Source: Edaphochlamys debaryana (Eukaryota > Chlorophyta > Chlorophyceae > Chlamydomonadales). From it: a DNA stretch of 64,000 nucleotides. Under the pieces are notes generated by a model. The model was not told where the DNA came from and searched no databases. It saw nothing but the letters and a program-made list of their open reading frames with translations. Within the stretch, counting starts at the first letter, position 1. The number at the start of each line of letters is the position of its first letter. Both the position numbers and the translations under genes were made by a program. Positions 24,270-35,130 of the stretch are shown in pieces. The stretch is taken from positions 1,667,447 through 1,731,446 of the forward strand of contig JAEHOE010000008.1 of assembly GCA_016858145.1 (NCBI GenBank), read 5' to 3'.

Positions 24270-27200
24270 TCACGCCACCGTCGGGCCCCTGCACACTGGG
24301 CAGCTCGGGCTGCGCCCCAGCCACCTCCGCATGCACTCCTCGCAGCCCGTGTGGCCGCAGGGGAGCTGCACCACCTGCGTCCGCCCCGCGTCCCCGTCCA
24401 GGCTCTCTACCAAGCACACGGGGCACTCCGTGTCGTCGCGGGGCCAGTGCGAGGAAGCCACCTGGGACCAGGGCCGGGCGGTGACGCCGGGCGGAAGCTC
24501 GGGGGCTAGCCAGGCGGAGAGGGACGCCACGGAGGATGCGGTGTTGATGGTGGCGGCGGCGGCAGGTGCGGCGGGAGAAGAAGAAGCGGCGGCGGCGGCT
24601 GAGGAGGAAGCGGCTGAGGAAGCGGCTGGGGCGGCGGCTGGGGCAGCCGTGGGCGGGGCCTCCTCCTCGTCATCGGAGGCTGGCGCAAGGTCGTACTCCA
24701 CCCACCCGCCCCGCGGGGCGCCGTCGCCGCGCCCGCGGCCTCTGGCGCCGCCCCTTCCCCTGCCGCTACGCCCACCCCGTCGGCGCTGCTGCTGCTGCCG
24801 CGGCTGCCGGGGAGCCGGCGCCCATTCATCGTTCCACTCGCGAGACCCCGGCACAGGACCGGGCGGCGGCGGCGGCGGGGCCTGGGCCTGAGCCTGAGCC
24901 CGAACCTGAGCCTGAGCCTGAGCCTGGGCCTGGGCCTGGGCCTGGGCCTGGGCCTGAGCCTGGGCCTGGGCCTGTGTCCGGGCTTGTGCCTGGGCGGCCG
25001 AGGCCGGCCTGGCCCCGCCAGATGCCGCCGCCTCCTCGGAGGCGATCATGGCAGGGGCCCGCCAGGGGGCACCCTCGGGCGTGCCCGCGGCGGCCGCCAC
25101 CGCCGCTGTGACCGACGCCAAGGCAGGGCCCGGCCGCCTCACCACCTCCCGCTCGGCCGCATTGGGATCCGCGCCGGCCTGTACGGCAGCGCGCCGCGCC
25201 AGCACCTGCTGCCGTACGCGGATCAGCTCCAGTGCGTGAGCGTACGTGGACTGACTCACGCGCCAGCTCAGGCTGAAGGGCGAATGCTCCCCCGACCTCA
25301 GCCGCCGCGGAACGAGCTCCGGTGCGCCGCCAACCGGCATCCCGCTGCCGTCTGCCGTAACCTTCAGCAGGCCACGTGAGCCGTCCGGGACGATGGCCAT
25401 GATGCAGTACGCGTCCATTACGTCAGCGCCCAGCATGAGGTCGATGGACGAGGTACCTTCCAGTACGAACACCAGCGGGGCTTCCATCGTGAACGCCGGC
25501 CTGCGTCCGAACGCAACAAGGGCACACGCGTTAAGCAAAACACAGAGCTTGCGGCACTCCATCCGTTGCTTGCAGACCTCATGCCCCGGAAGTTCTCCCC
25601 GCAACTCCATGTGGCGGCATGCGCGGCTGCACCCTACCTTCCGGCCGTGTCCAGCACCTCCAGCACCAAGGGGTCGACCAGCATGGACAGGGGCTTACTG
25701 TAGCCCTGCTCCCAGATTCCTCCGTAGCCGGCGCCCTGCAGCCGCCGGTAGCGCAGCCCCAGGCGGTCCTCCAGGGCCTTGCTGACGCCCGTGGGGCTGA
25801 GGTTGCCCAGCTGCATGCGAACCACCGCGTGCCGCCGCCCGCTGGGCTCCACCAGGGCTACGGCGTAGGTGATGAAGGGGTAGTCGCCGTCCTCGCCTGC
25901 ACGGAACGACGGAGGGAAGCGCTGGGTAGTCGTATCTAATTCTGTTCAGTCGACAGTCAGCGGTACCCGCTTGCGTCAGGGCGCCGGCACGCAGGCATAG
26001 CTTCACACTACTGTGCTAACATGCTACCCTACTGTGCTATTCCGGATGCGGCCACGCCCGTGCGACTCACCCCTGGGCAGGTCCCCAGCATCGAAGAACT
26101 GCACGGGGTTCTCTCCGGGGTGCACGAAGCTCAGCGGCGCGCTGGGCTGCACGATGCGCATGGGCACGCGGGCGCCGCCATCTCGGCGGCGGGTGCCACC
26201 AGACATCCCAATGGCCAGGTCCTGCCTTCCCACGTAGCCCCTGGCCGTCATCCCGCTCTCGGTCTCCTCCTCGATGACGGCCCCCGGGCGGGGCGTCACT
26301 GACGACGTACGCCCGCTGGGTCAAGCCCAAGCCCGCGAGACGGGCTTGCAGCGCCGCAGCGAGACGGGACTCAGCCGACTGCTCGATCAGGTCCAGGCCC
26401 TGCAGCAGCGTCGGCAGCATGCCCTCAAGCAGTTGGCGATGCTCGTATATCTCCTCCGGCTCCCTGGGCCTGCGTGGGCCCGCGAAGTACCGCAGAGTCT
26501 CCGCGTTCGCCGCCCGTATGACCTGTACCGCCTGCCGGCGGGTCTGCGGGCCCATTTGGAACCCGGGCGGCGCCGCGGGGCGCTGCTCGCCCGGGAGCAG
26601 GCGCCGGGGCGCCAGGCGGGGCGCGGCCTCGAGGCACAACGTGACATCGCGGCCCGTCTCCATTATCGCCTGGCCAGAGCCTGGGGGGCCCTCGCGTGCT
26701 TGCAGGAGGTCGCCGCCCACGATCAGGTCGAAGCCCAGGTCAACCTCGAGTACAAAGACCAGCGGGGCCATCAGGTTGACACATGTGGCGCCGAGGCTGG
26801 GGGTTTGGACAAGGAGCGACAGGGGGGGTTTCGGGCCGCGCGCGTGTTAGTTCTAGCCCCTTCAGGTGCCCTGTGCTAGTAAGCCCCCCCTGCCCAACAC
26901 CGTAAGTGCACTCGGCCCCACCCTGCGCCGTTCCCGGTACTCACTTGCCGTCGGGGTTCATGATGATGATCCGGAGCGCCTCCTTGAGCACGCACACCGG
27001 GTGCTGCTGGGTGGTTTGAGGCAGGAGCCCCGCCCCCTCGCCCCCCAGCTGCGCGTATGGTACCCTAATCTGGTCTGCGAGCCATCGGCTGATGCCCACA
27101 CAACTGTCGTCGTTCACGGCGGCCCGAACGACACCGTGGCACCCGCCGGTGGGCCCCAGCACCGCGAGCGCGCTTGCGTAGGTAGGGAACGGGTAGAACC

Positions 27201-27297
27201 CGGGTCCCGGCTCGCTTGCTTGGCCATTGGTGCCGAGGAAGACCAGGTCTCCGTCTCGCCTGCGTAAGAAGCGCAGCGGGCCCTGCGAGGCATGCAT
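24270..27297 (-). CDS. RING-finger protein with two tandem degenerate retropepsin-like repeats
   Basis: Four exons: 27297-26945, 26796-26071, 25896-25638 and 25500-24270 (TGA), about 855 residues. Two repeats share one plan. Repeat 1 runs FYPFPTYASALAV, SRWLADQIRV, PLVFVLEVDLGFDLIVGGDL, APRRLLPGEQ. Repeat 2 runs DYPFITYAVALV, SKALEDRLGL, PLVFVLEGTSSIDLMLGADV, VPRRLRSGEH. The spacing and the DLILG-like segment resemble retropepsin-type aspartic proteases (DDI1, retroelement proteases), but the catalytic D-T/S-G is replaced (NDDSC in repeat 1, GNLSPTG in repeat 2), so proteolysis is unlikely. A Gln-Ala repeat, a Pro run and an RG-rich stretch follow. A C3HC4 RING (CPVCLVESLDG ... CGHTGCEECMRRWL ... 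CPVC) ends 6 residues before the stop, suggesting E3 ubiquitin ligase activity. One extra base in the C run 26281-26285 breaks the frame in exon 2; removing it makes all phases agree. An upstream exon cannot be excluded. Confidence 0.7.
24883..24995 (-). repeat. Gln-Ala-encoding hexanucleotide repeat in the RING gene
   Basis: GGCCTG/AGCCTG units repeat in tandem and encode about 18 Gln-Ala dipeptides on the minus strand, just before a Pro run. Such arrays change length readily. Confidence 0.85.
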
Positions 27298-27908
27298 TCT
27301 TTGGAGTGCCCGCGACTTGCGCCCCTATGGGCCCTTGATGCTCCTTCCCTGACAGTGACCTAAGCAGCTTCCATGCAGCAGGTCGCTACTGTCTGCGGGT
27401 GCATTCCGTTTCAACCGCAACCCGAGTACATTACCGAGTCGCCTTCTTTGGCCTATGAGCAAGTGAACTGCAATTGAATATGTATTCTGGCCGCCTCGGT
27501 GCGCCACTGGGCCGCTGGTGGACTCCGATGTGTCACGGGATGGCACGGAGTCCCTCTGTCTTCGATGCCCTCATCGCAGGTCTTCCACCTGCTCCCCCAC
27601 TCGAAGCGGTACTGCTCACGGCTGATAGGCAGGCAGGATCCTGAGCTCGATATGGCAACACGCTTGCGACGCTGCCCCACTCCTTGCACCTTGTGCTCGA
27701 CACTCCGCCCCCGCCACGCTGTCACCACCGTGCACATGCCAAGTCCCAAGCGCCATCCATCTGTCGGTCCCAACACGGTTGATAGTCCATGCAGACACGG
27801 GCCATGCATAGTCACACCAGTCTTCACCGTCAGGTCAAGAACACGTAATCACAGCATCACAGGTCACAGTGCTGTCAGGTCCGCTGTCCTCTCCTCCCCT
27901 CCCCGCCC
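27298..27908. other. Intergenic region between SAS-6 and the RING gene
   Basis: About 0.6 kb. It should contain the 3' UTR of SAS-6 and the promoter of the RING gene, both minus. No gene, clear poly(A) signal or repeat was recognised. Confidence 0.45.
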
Positions 27909-30900
27909 TCATGCCCGCTGGCTCGCAGCGAGCGCGTCCGTCGCAGCCCCGCCGGTTCCGCCCCCGCCAACACCCGCCCCGAAGAAGGACCCCGTCAGCC
28001 CGTACTTGCTGGGCGCCGGCGTGGCTTCCAACCCTCGCGCTGTCCCCAGCGGGCCCCCAAAGGAAAGCGAGGAGGCTGCGCTGTAGGACCCCACTCCTGC
28101 ACCTGGCCGGTGTGCGGCCGGCGTGGCCAGAGCTGAGCCTGTCCCCGTCCCTCCGGGCCCCGGCGTCATTAGGCTGGAGGCACTCGCGCCATAACTGCTG
28201 CGATACCCCCCGCCTGCTGCCATGGAGCCGGCGCCGAAGCCCGAGCTGCTGTAGCCACCGCCGCCGCCTGGCCCCATCCCGAAGGACCCAGCCGTGCCCG
28301 TTGTACCGGCTTGGCTGCTGCCTCCATGTCCGCCTCCTCCTCCTGACGAGGCGCCTTGCACCGCCCCGGCCCCCGACGCCGTGGCCGTCGCCCCGCCGGC
28401 CCCCATGCTGGAGAGGTAGCGGCTGGTGGTGCCCAGCCCGGGCTTGTAGGTGGTGGCGGGGCCGGGCCCGGCCAGGAGGCCCACGGCCGGCGTGGCGGCT
28501 ACTGAGGGCGCCCCACCTGCCCCACCCGTGAGCGCTGCACTCGGCCGGAAGTTGTAGCGGGAGCCGGGTACCACCGCCCCTGAGGAGTGCAGCTGCGCCT
28601 CCGTCACCTGCGGACGCGCAAGCACACCAAGCCCACAGGCAAGCGTCAGCCGGTGGTGTGGGAGCAAGTAGCCAAGGGGAAGCACATTAGAAAAGCACGG
28701 CCAAGGCATGGCAAAGGCCCCAGGCTGTGGAAAAACCGGCAGCCCTCCCTAGCCTGCCTGGGCCCCTTGCCTCGGCGCACATTTCCCGTACCTGCTGGTT
28801 GAGCCAGCGGATCATCTGCTCGTTGCTCTGCAGCTGCTGCTTGGAGTCCTCCAGCTTGCCGCGCAGGGACTCGTTCTCCGCATGCAGCCCGCCCAGCTCG
28901 CCCCGCAGCGCCTCGGCCTGCTGGCTGAGCGCGGTCAGGTCGCGGCTCGCCGCCGCCAGCGCCGCCTCGCGCTGCTGCAGCTCCTCCTCCTGTCGTACGA
29001 TGATGGCGGCCTTGCGCTTGGTCTTTTCCTTGGCCAGGCGCAGGTCGGTCTGGAGGGGTGTAAGGGCAAGGGCAGGCTAGCAGGTGGAGTGGGGCAGGCT
29101 ATCTATAGGGCGATAGGCCCCCGGTTAGGCACTACATGGGATCAGGGCTCACGAACCGGGCCTTGAGCGCCGTCCCCAGCCTTGGATGCATGAAGTCCAG
29201 AGCTGCCTCCCTAGTCACCACTCCGCAGAGCGGCGGCACCCCAACACCTCGTAGCTCCCGCCCCCTTGATGCCCACTCGCGTACCCCCGCAAGCCCTGCA
29301 CCGCACCGTGAGCTTCTCGATGATCTGGTTGCCCTTGAGCACCTCCGCCTGCGCCTCCTTGCCGCGCGCCTCCGCCGACGCCAGCGCGTCGCGCAGGTCG
29401 GCGCAGCGCTGGTCGGCCTGGCGCAGCGCCGACTCCATGTCCCGCAGCCGGCCCCGCTGCTGGTCGGACACGTCAGCCTGGGAGTTGGTCTGCAGGATCC
29501 AGGGGAAAAGGGATGGCGTGGAAGGCAGAGCGTCGGCCAAGGCACGCGCACCGAGGATGCCAGTGCGTGACGGTCTGCACTTGTCCACAGTGCGGCACGT
29601 GCGTCCCTTCTTCCCCGTGTTGCAGCACGGCTGCTCAGGGGCCTGCGTCCCGCGCGTCCCAGCTCCTCCAGAAACACCTCCACCCCACCTTCTCCTCCAG
29701 CGCCAATAGCTTGGCGCGCGCCTCGTTCAGCTGTATCTCTAGCTCGTGCTTTGCCAGGGACAGCTGCTGGTTGAGCGCCTTGAGCCGCCCGCCCTCCTCG
29801 TCCAGGGAGCGGTTGCTGCCCTCCGCGCTCCCCAGCTTGTGGCTGAGCTCCGAGACCTGAGCGCGCGGGGACAACACAGCATCGAGACCTGCCCGCGGCT
29901 ACGAGCCTTCAGGCTGCCACCGAATGTGCCAACCAACGCGTGCAGCACCTGCCTGTCAGGGACTGCCCCCCGCTCCAGTCCTCCTCCCCCACCTTGGTGT
30001 CCAGCTCGTACTTGATCTCCCGCAGCTTGCGGTTCTCCGTGTCCAGCTCCCCCAGCCGCGCGTTGAGACCCGAGATCTGGTCCCGGAACCGCTTCTCCAG
30101 CTCCGCACGCTCCCTGCACGCAGACGAGCGGCAACACAAGGGCGCGTACTAAGCCTTTCGCGCTGGCCCATGGGCAACTCTTAGCGTGACGTAATCCGCC
30201 TATCCCTTTCGCTGCTAGCACGTGCATGCCTGCCATCTTCCCAGTCAAGTGTGAGCCCCCCTCTTTGCATCCCGGCGGGCTTCCACCAGGGTCCCAACGC
30301 GCTGCCGCCCACCGTTCGTGCTGGTCCACCAGCTCCGCCCGCTCCCGCATCCGCTCCTCGTGCGCGCTGGCTTGCAGCGTTTTGGCCTCGGCCTGCACCT
30401 CCAGCAGGTGCTTGTCGTACTGCTCCCGCAGCTCCGCCAGCTGCTGCCGGCACTGCGCCAGCTGCGTGCTGGCGGTGTCGCGCTCATCCTGGCGTGGGAG
30501 GGGGTTCCAATGTAAGGGCCAGGGCGTGGGCAGGACGGGAGTGGCGCCTCCTGGCCAGGGAGGGCAGCACAGGGTACCCGGCCGCTTACCCGGGTCTTGC
30601 TCAGCGCATCCGACAGGTCCTGGCAGTTGCCCTTCACCTCCGTCAGACGGAACGCCAGGAACTGGGGGCGACAACGATGAGAGGAAGGGCCGGTATGGGC
30701 ATGTTTGATGTTTGGCGGCAGGGAGCCTCCCTAGCACCATTCCTGGTTCCCAGCACGCACCTGCTTCACCACCGAGTCGTTGCCTGGCCTGAAGGCCAGC
30801 GCAATGTGCGGCAGCTGCTTAAAGTCATTGATCTCCAGGATCTTGAAGACCGACTCGCCACCGCGTACTGTCATAACGGCCTGGAACCTGCGCGGGAGGG

Positions 30901-31467
30901 CGCGAGGGGGTTGCACGTCTGTCCGTCCCCGCTGCCCCCACCCCCCCACCCGTCACGCAACCCCTCCCTCCCCACCAGCTGCCCCGCCCCCTTTCGTAGC
31001 CCCATAGTACCTGGGCGAGTCCCCAGGCTGTGCGGTGATGCACTTCTCCAGCAGACTGATGATTTTGCCGGGGAAGCTGGCAAAGTCCACCAGGATGCCC
31101 TGCTCATTCTTAAGGCTTTGGAAGTCCTCCTCGCTGACCTCGAGCGTGTGCAGGAAGTACAGGTCCGCATCGCTAGAAATGTGGATGCGCAGAATCTGCT
31201 CGGGACAGCGCGCGACCGCCGGCACCGAGTCAGCCAGGCCCTCGAGCTGCGCTCATACCACCGCGCGCGCAAGTTCCCCAAGCTCACGCGCAGGTTGTGG
31301 TTTTGGCGTGCCACGCCGGTCAAAATGCGGAAAGTCAGCTCCTCATGTTGGTCCTCGCGGTCCTGGTGCTTGAGGTGCACCGGCACCGGCCTCCAGAAGA
31401 GCGTGGACGCAGTGGAGAGGTCAAAGCCTACGGAAGCTTTCGGGTCTTCGTCTAGCAGAAGCGGCAT
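27909..31467 (-). CDS. SAS6: SAS-6 centriole cartwheel protein (BLD12 orthologue)
   Basis: Ten exons: 31467-31288, 31195-31011, 30887-30761, 30661-30590, 30488-30313, 30113-29993, 29856-29689, 29489-29307, 29049-28792 and 28607-27909 (TGA). All phases agree, about 722 residues. The N-terminus MPLLLDEDPKASVGFDLSTA and the block RIHISSDADLYFLHTLEVSE match Chlamydomonas SAS-6/BLD12. The globular head spans about residues 1-165 and contains the NDFKQL loop, whose Phe (about residue 144) corresponds to the head-to-head dimer Phe (F145 in C. reinhardtii). A long coiled coil follows (to about 490), then a Gly/Ser/Ala-rich tail of about 230 residues. SAS-6 dimers assemble the nine-fold cartwheel hub that sets centriole symmetry. 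The gene is head-to-head with the F-box gene. Part of its last exon is duplicated at 9,130-9,495. Confidence 0.95.
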
Positions 31468-31701
31468 TTTTGGCCTATCCGGCCGCGGGTTTGTCAAGCC
31501 AGCTGCTAATGCATATCGGAGGTGTGCAAGTTGTGGCGAAATGACGAGGGCGACGCAGCTCTGGTTCCAAAACACCATGAACGCTGGCCGGCGTTCTGCC
31601 TTCTGCTGAGCTTGCATACCACTCGCATTGCCGTGCACACGGCGTACTCTACATATCCGTGGCCCACACCACCAGACCACGTTGAGCACCCGAGCGCGTA
31701 A
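31468..31701. promoter_or_regulatory. Bidirectional promoter region, SAS-6 / F-box gene
   Basis: Only 234 bases separate the two divergent start codons (31,467 minus and 31,702 plus), so both promoters and 5' UTRs must share this stretch. No individual elements were identified. Confidence 0.65.
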
Positions 31702-33808
31702 ATGCCGGCCAAGCAGCGCTACCGCGATAGCGACGACAGCGACAGCAGCGGAGGCGAGGGCGAGGGGCTCGGGATGTCTCGGTACACCGCACTTCGGCTG
31801 GGGTGGGCGCTGCAAACGTGGTGGGTGACGAATGGGGGGGGCGAGGCCGTGGCGCGCAGCAGTCCCTTCCCCATCAGTTTCCTGCCGAGCGCGGGGTCGT
31901 GTTTGAGAACCATGAGGATCATGCGCTTGCGAAGCCCGTATGGCAGCAGGCAGCCTTGGCCGTCAGGATTGGGGCAGGAGAAGGACGCGCAGACCAGCCG
32001 CGCCCACAAGGCGCACCCACCCCAACCCCCCTGTTCCTACTATTCTGCAGGGAGCACAATGCCCGCGCTGTCAAGGAGCTGCAGGCGCTCTTCGCCGTTG
32101 CCTACGCCAAGCTCGCCGTCAAGGTGGGGCTGCAGCAGCAGCACAGAGCCCGGTAGCCCACTGACCATGGCTACGCTAGAAACCCCTGACCACGCCCATG
32201 CCGTCTCCTTGCAGGCGGTGCAGGCGGCCATGTATGAGGACCTGCTGCTGGCTCTTGCGCAGGCAGTCAGGTGGGCTCTGCGCCTAGGGGCTGAACGGGC
32301 GACCGGGGGCGCCAGTCCGCGGGCCTATCGCCGCAGACATAGGCATCGGTGTCTACAGACCGGGCAGGACTTGGCTGGAGACCTCTGCTGCCCGTTGTTC
32401 CTGATCGCAGGATGGGGCGGCTGGGTGCTTCGCTGGACCGCCTAGTGGCAGCCGCGCAGAAGGTGCTTCCCAAGCAGAAGCGGTGGGTTTTTTTGGGCTT
32501 CCCTGGGCTCGCGTGTGCTGCGCCTCTTCCTCGCCCGCCCATTATAAGCTCCGACAGCACCTCGGTGGGCGGCACGCGTTTGCACCAGGCTTAATTTACC
32601 TTCTCCTCACCGTGTTGCTGGTCATGCCGCCTGCAGGAGTGCCTTGGCCACGGCAGCGAAGAAGGCCGCGGTGCAGCAGCGTCGCTCTGCTGGGCGGAGA
32701 GGTGAGCCTCCCACCTACGCAGCACGCCTGTGGCATTTCGCTCTCGGGCCGCAGGCTCTGATCCCGCCTGCCACCCTGCAGGCAGTGACAGCGGCAGCGA
32801 AGGCGAGGAGGCCGAGGCGTTGCCCTCGCTGCGGGACCTCCCAACGGACGTGCTGCTCTGTGTGTTCAGCCAGCTCGGCCCGATGGAGCTGGGGCGCTGC
32901 GCCTGCACCTGCAGGTAGGGTCCCCGGGACCTGATTGGGGCCCCACTTGTGCGCCACCTGAGGCTCTTGGTCACTGCCTGCGTTGCGCTCCCGGACGGCA
33001 CCGATGTGATCGTCCGGCAAGTGTCTAGACCTGGGAAGCGCTGGAGAGTCGTCTTAGCCGGCTCTGTGGCCGTGGGCCCCACGGGCTTTGGCGCTGCCGG
33101 GCACCTCAGCCGGTTGGTTCGTGACCCCTTGCAGGTCCTGGCGTGACCTGGCTGGGGGCGCGAACGAGGTGTGGCGGGAGCTGTTTGCACGCACCTGGCC
33201 AGGGCGTACGGCCCCCGTAGGCACAACCGATCCTGGCGCTGGCGCTTACGCCCAGTTCCGAGCGGCTGCAGCAGGTGCGCATGGGTGTGCATGAGGGTTT
33301 CGCGACGGCTGGGCGCGTCAGCCAATATATTTGCAAATCTTGGCGTGGCTCTGCGCCTGTGGTGCTGATGGGCGTGTGCCCGGCTCTTGGGCGCAGGCCG
33401 GCGGCGTCCGCTGCTGCGCTGGGCTGGACGCGTGCTGGGCCCCGCTGGGCCCGTGTGGCTAGGTGCCACGGAGCTGCGGCGTATGACGCCCGCCCAGCTG
33501 GCCGCCACTCGGGGTATCAAGAAGGAGCAGGTGCGCACTAGGAAACGTTTCGGCAGGCGGAGATCTCGAAAGGGGGTTGGTTCAGTAGCTCGCTCCCATG
33601 AACGAGGGGCTGACGGGCTCCTCTTGACTGACGAGCAAATGGCGTGCCCGCCTCTCCGATACAGGTGGTGCGATGGGCTTGCCGCCAGGCCTACAGCTCC
33701 AGCAGTGTGTCGGAGGGGAGTGGAAGCGAATCGGATACCAGCAGCGAGGAGGGGGTGGGCGCCGTTGGTCTGTCGCGCATGTGGGCTAGGGGATTGGTTG
33801 CCACGTGA
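31702..33808 (+). CDS. F-box protein
   Basis: Nine exons: 31702-31781, 32051-32123, 32215-32270, 32411-32482, 32637-32701, 32782-32914, 33135-33274, 33397-33530 and 33665-33808 (TGA). All phases agree, about 298 residues. An acidic Ser/Asp N-terminus and a helical segment lead to an F-box at about residues 127-175: LPSLRDLPTDVLLCVFSQLG, ELGRCACTCRSWRDLA, then VWRELFARTW, as in classical F-box domains that bind SKP1 in SCF ubiquitin ligases. After it come a basic helix (RRRPLLRWAGRVLG) and a Ser/Glu-rich tail. No LRR, WD40 or kelch repeats are visible, so the substrate is unknown. The position next to SAS-6 is noteworthy because F-box proteins can control SAS-6 levels in animals, but a link here is only speculation. 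Confidence 0.8.
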
Positions 33809-35130
33809 GCCCTGTCTGCACTGGCGAATGAGGGAACCCCAGCTCAGCCCTTTTCCTGCCTTCGGGCAGCCACCCTGGTCTGAAGTGATGTTATGCAGTC
33901 TATGCCTGGTGAGCTAGCGCGCGCACTGAGGTGAAGCGGGAGTCCGGCCATGCGCCACGCGGCCAATGACGCGGCTGTGCCCCCGTCTCCGCCGCACCGT
34001 CTCCGCCTGCCCACACCCACGCCTCTCCCGCCATTAGATCGCCATACACTTGCGCTCTCCGCCAACTCTACATGAACGCTCCCGCCAATGTGTTGAGCCT
34101 CAGCTACGTATCTGGCAACACCGCATGTTTACGTGCGGGGGGCTGCCCACATTGGGCAGTCGGGCAAGTGGGCAAGTCGGTGACGTGCTTGTGCCACCAA
34201 GCACCTCGACCAATCTGCTCCCCAACGCACGGGATGTTGGTGTGGAGGGACTGTCGCATGGGTTACATGTGGGTAGACCGGTAGAATTCTTCATTGGCTT
34301 GAAGGGGGGCCGTTGCCGGCTTGCCGCCTCTTGCGTGCCACGGATCTGCAGAAGAGGCTTGCCGGCTCTGGATAAGACTGGACAGGGACCACGATGGGGG
34401 GCCCGCCCCGTCTCGGCCTACCACCATATGGGCAGGGCAGCACTGAGGCGGCAGCACCTGTCGGCTAGGTTCTGGATTGGTCTGCACGGCGAGGCCGCCG
34501 TTTCAGCGAGTTGAGGCGAGTTCGTCCCATGCCTGTACAGTACGTAGATTGCTGTACCACGGCAAGCCTTTGGCCGGCTTCTTCGCTCTGCACAGGATAA
34601 AGCGGATGCTGCAAAGTGGTGTGGCGGCCCGCTGCCGCCCTCGAGCTTGCGTTCGGGCTGGTTGGCCCCTTCCTGGTCTCTCTCGCCTCGGCGGGCGCGG
34701 CCCAGCTGCCCAGCTGCCCCTCTGCCTGCCCAAGGAATGCCTCTGTGTAAGCGACTCGCGCCAGGCGCGCCCCATCGCCGTGTAAAACCCCTGGAGTTCG
34801 CAGCATTCGCGATGTCGGACCGGGTGTCAGACCAGCGCGCTCTTGACTTGCTCATCCATGCTCCCACAGTGGACACCCCCGCGCATTCAGCTGAAACACA
34901 CCACCACACCTAACCTCACCTCTACTTCTGCAGTCCAGCACCGTGCAATTCTTCCTCACATCTCTTCTGTCCGACTGCAGCGACGGTGTGGCGCGCTGAA
35001 AGCTAGCAAACGTCTTTGTACTCAGCGTTGGCTAGAGTCCCGGCCGAGGCGGAGTAGGCGTCACGGGCGACTTCTGAGGCGGGGTTGCCCCGATGTGGCG
35101 CTGTGTCGCTAGTGTAGGGAGCTGCTCTTA
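33809..35130. other. Intergenic region
   Basis: About 1.3 kb between the F-box gene and kinase copy 1. No coding exon, RNA gene or repeat was recognised. A TGTAA near 34,781 could be a distal poly(A) signal but is almost 1 kb from the stop. Confidence 0.45.

Noticed and set aside
25623..25660. DTAG in the RING gene as a retropepsin catalytic DTG
   Set aside because: It falls immediately before PAFTMEAPLVFVLE, not at the N-terminal position of the active-site loop; the aligned active-site segment is GNLSPTG.
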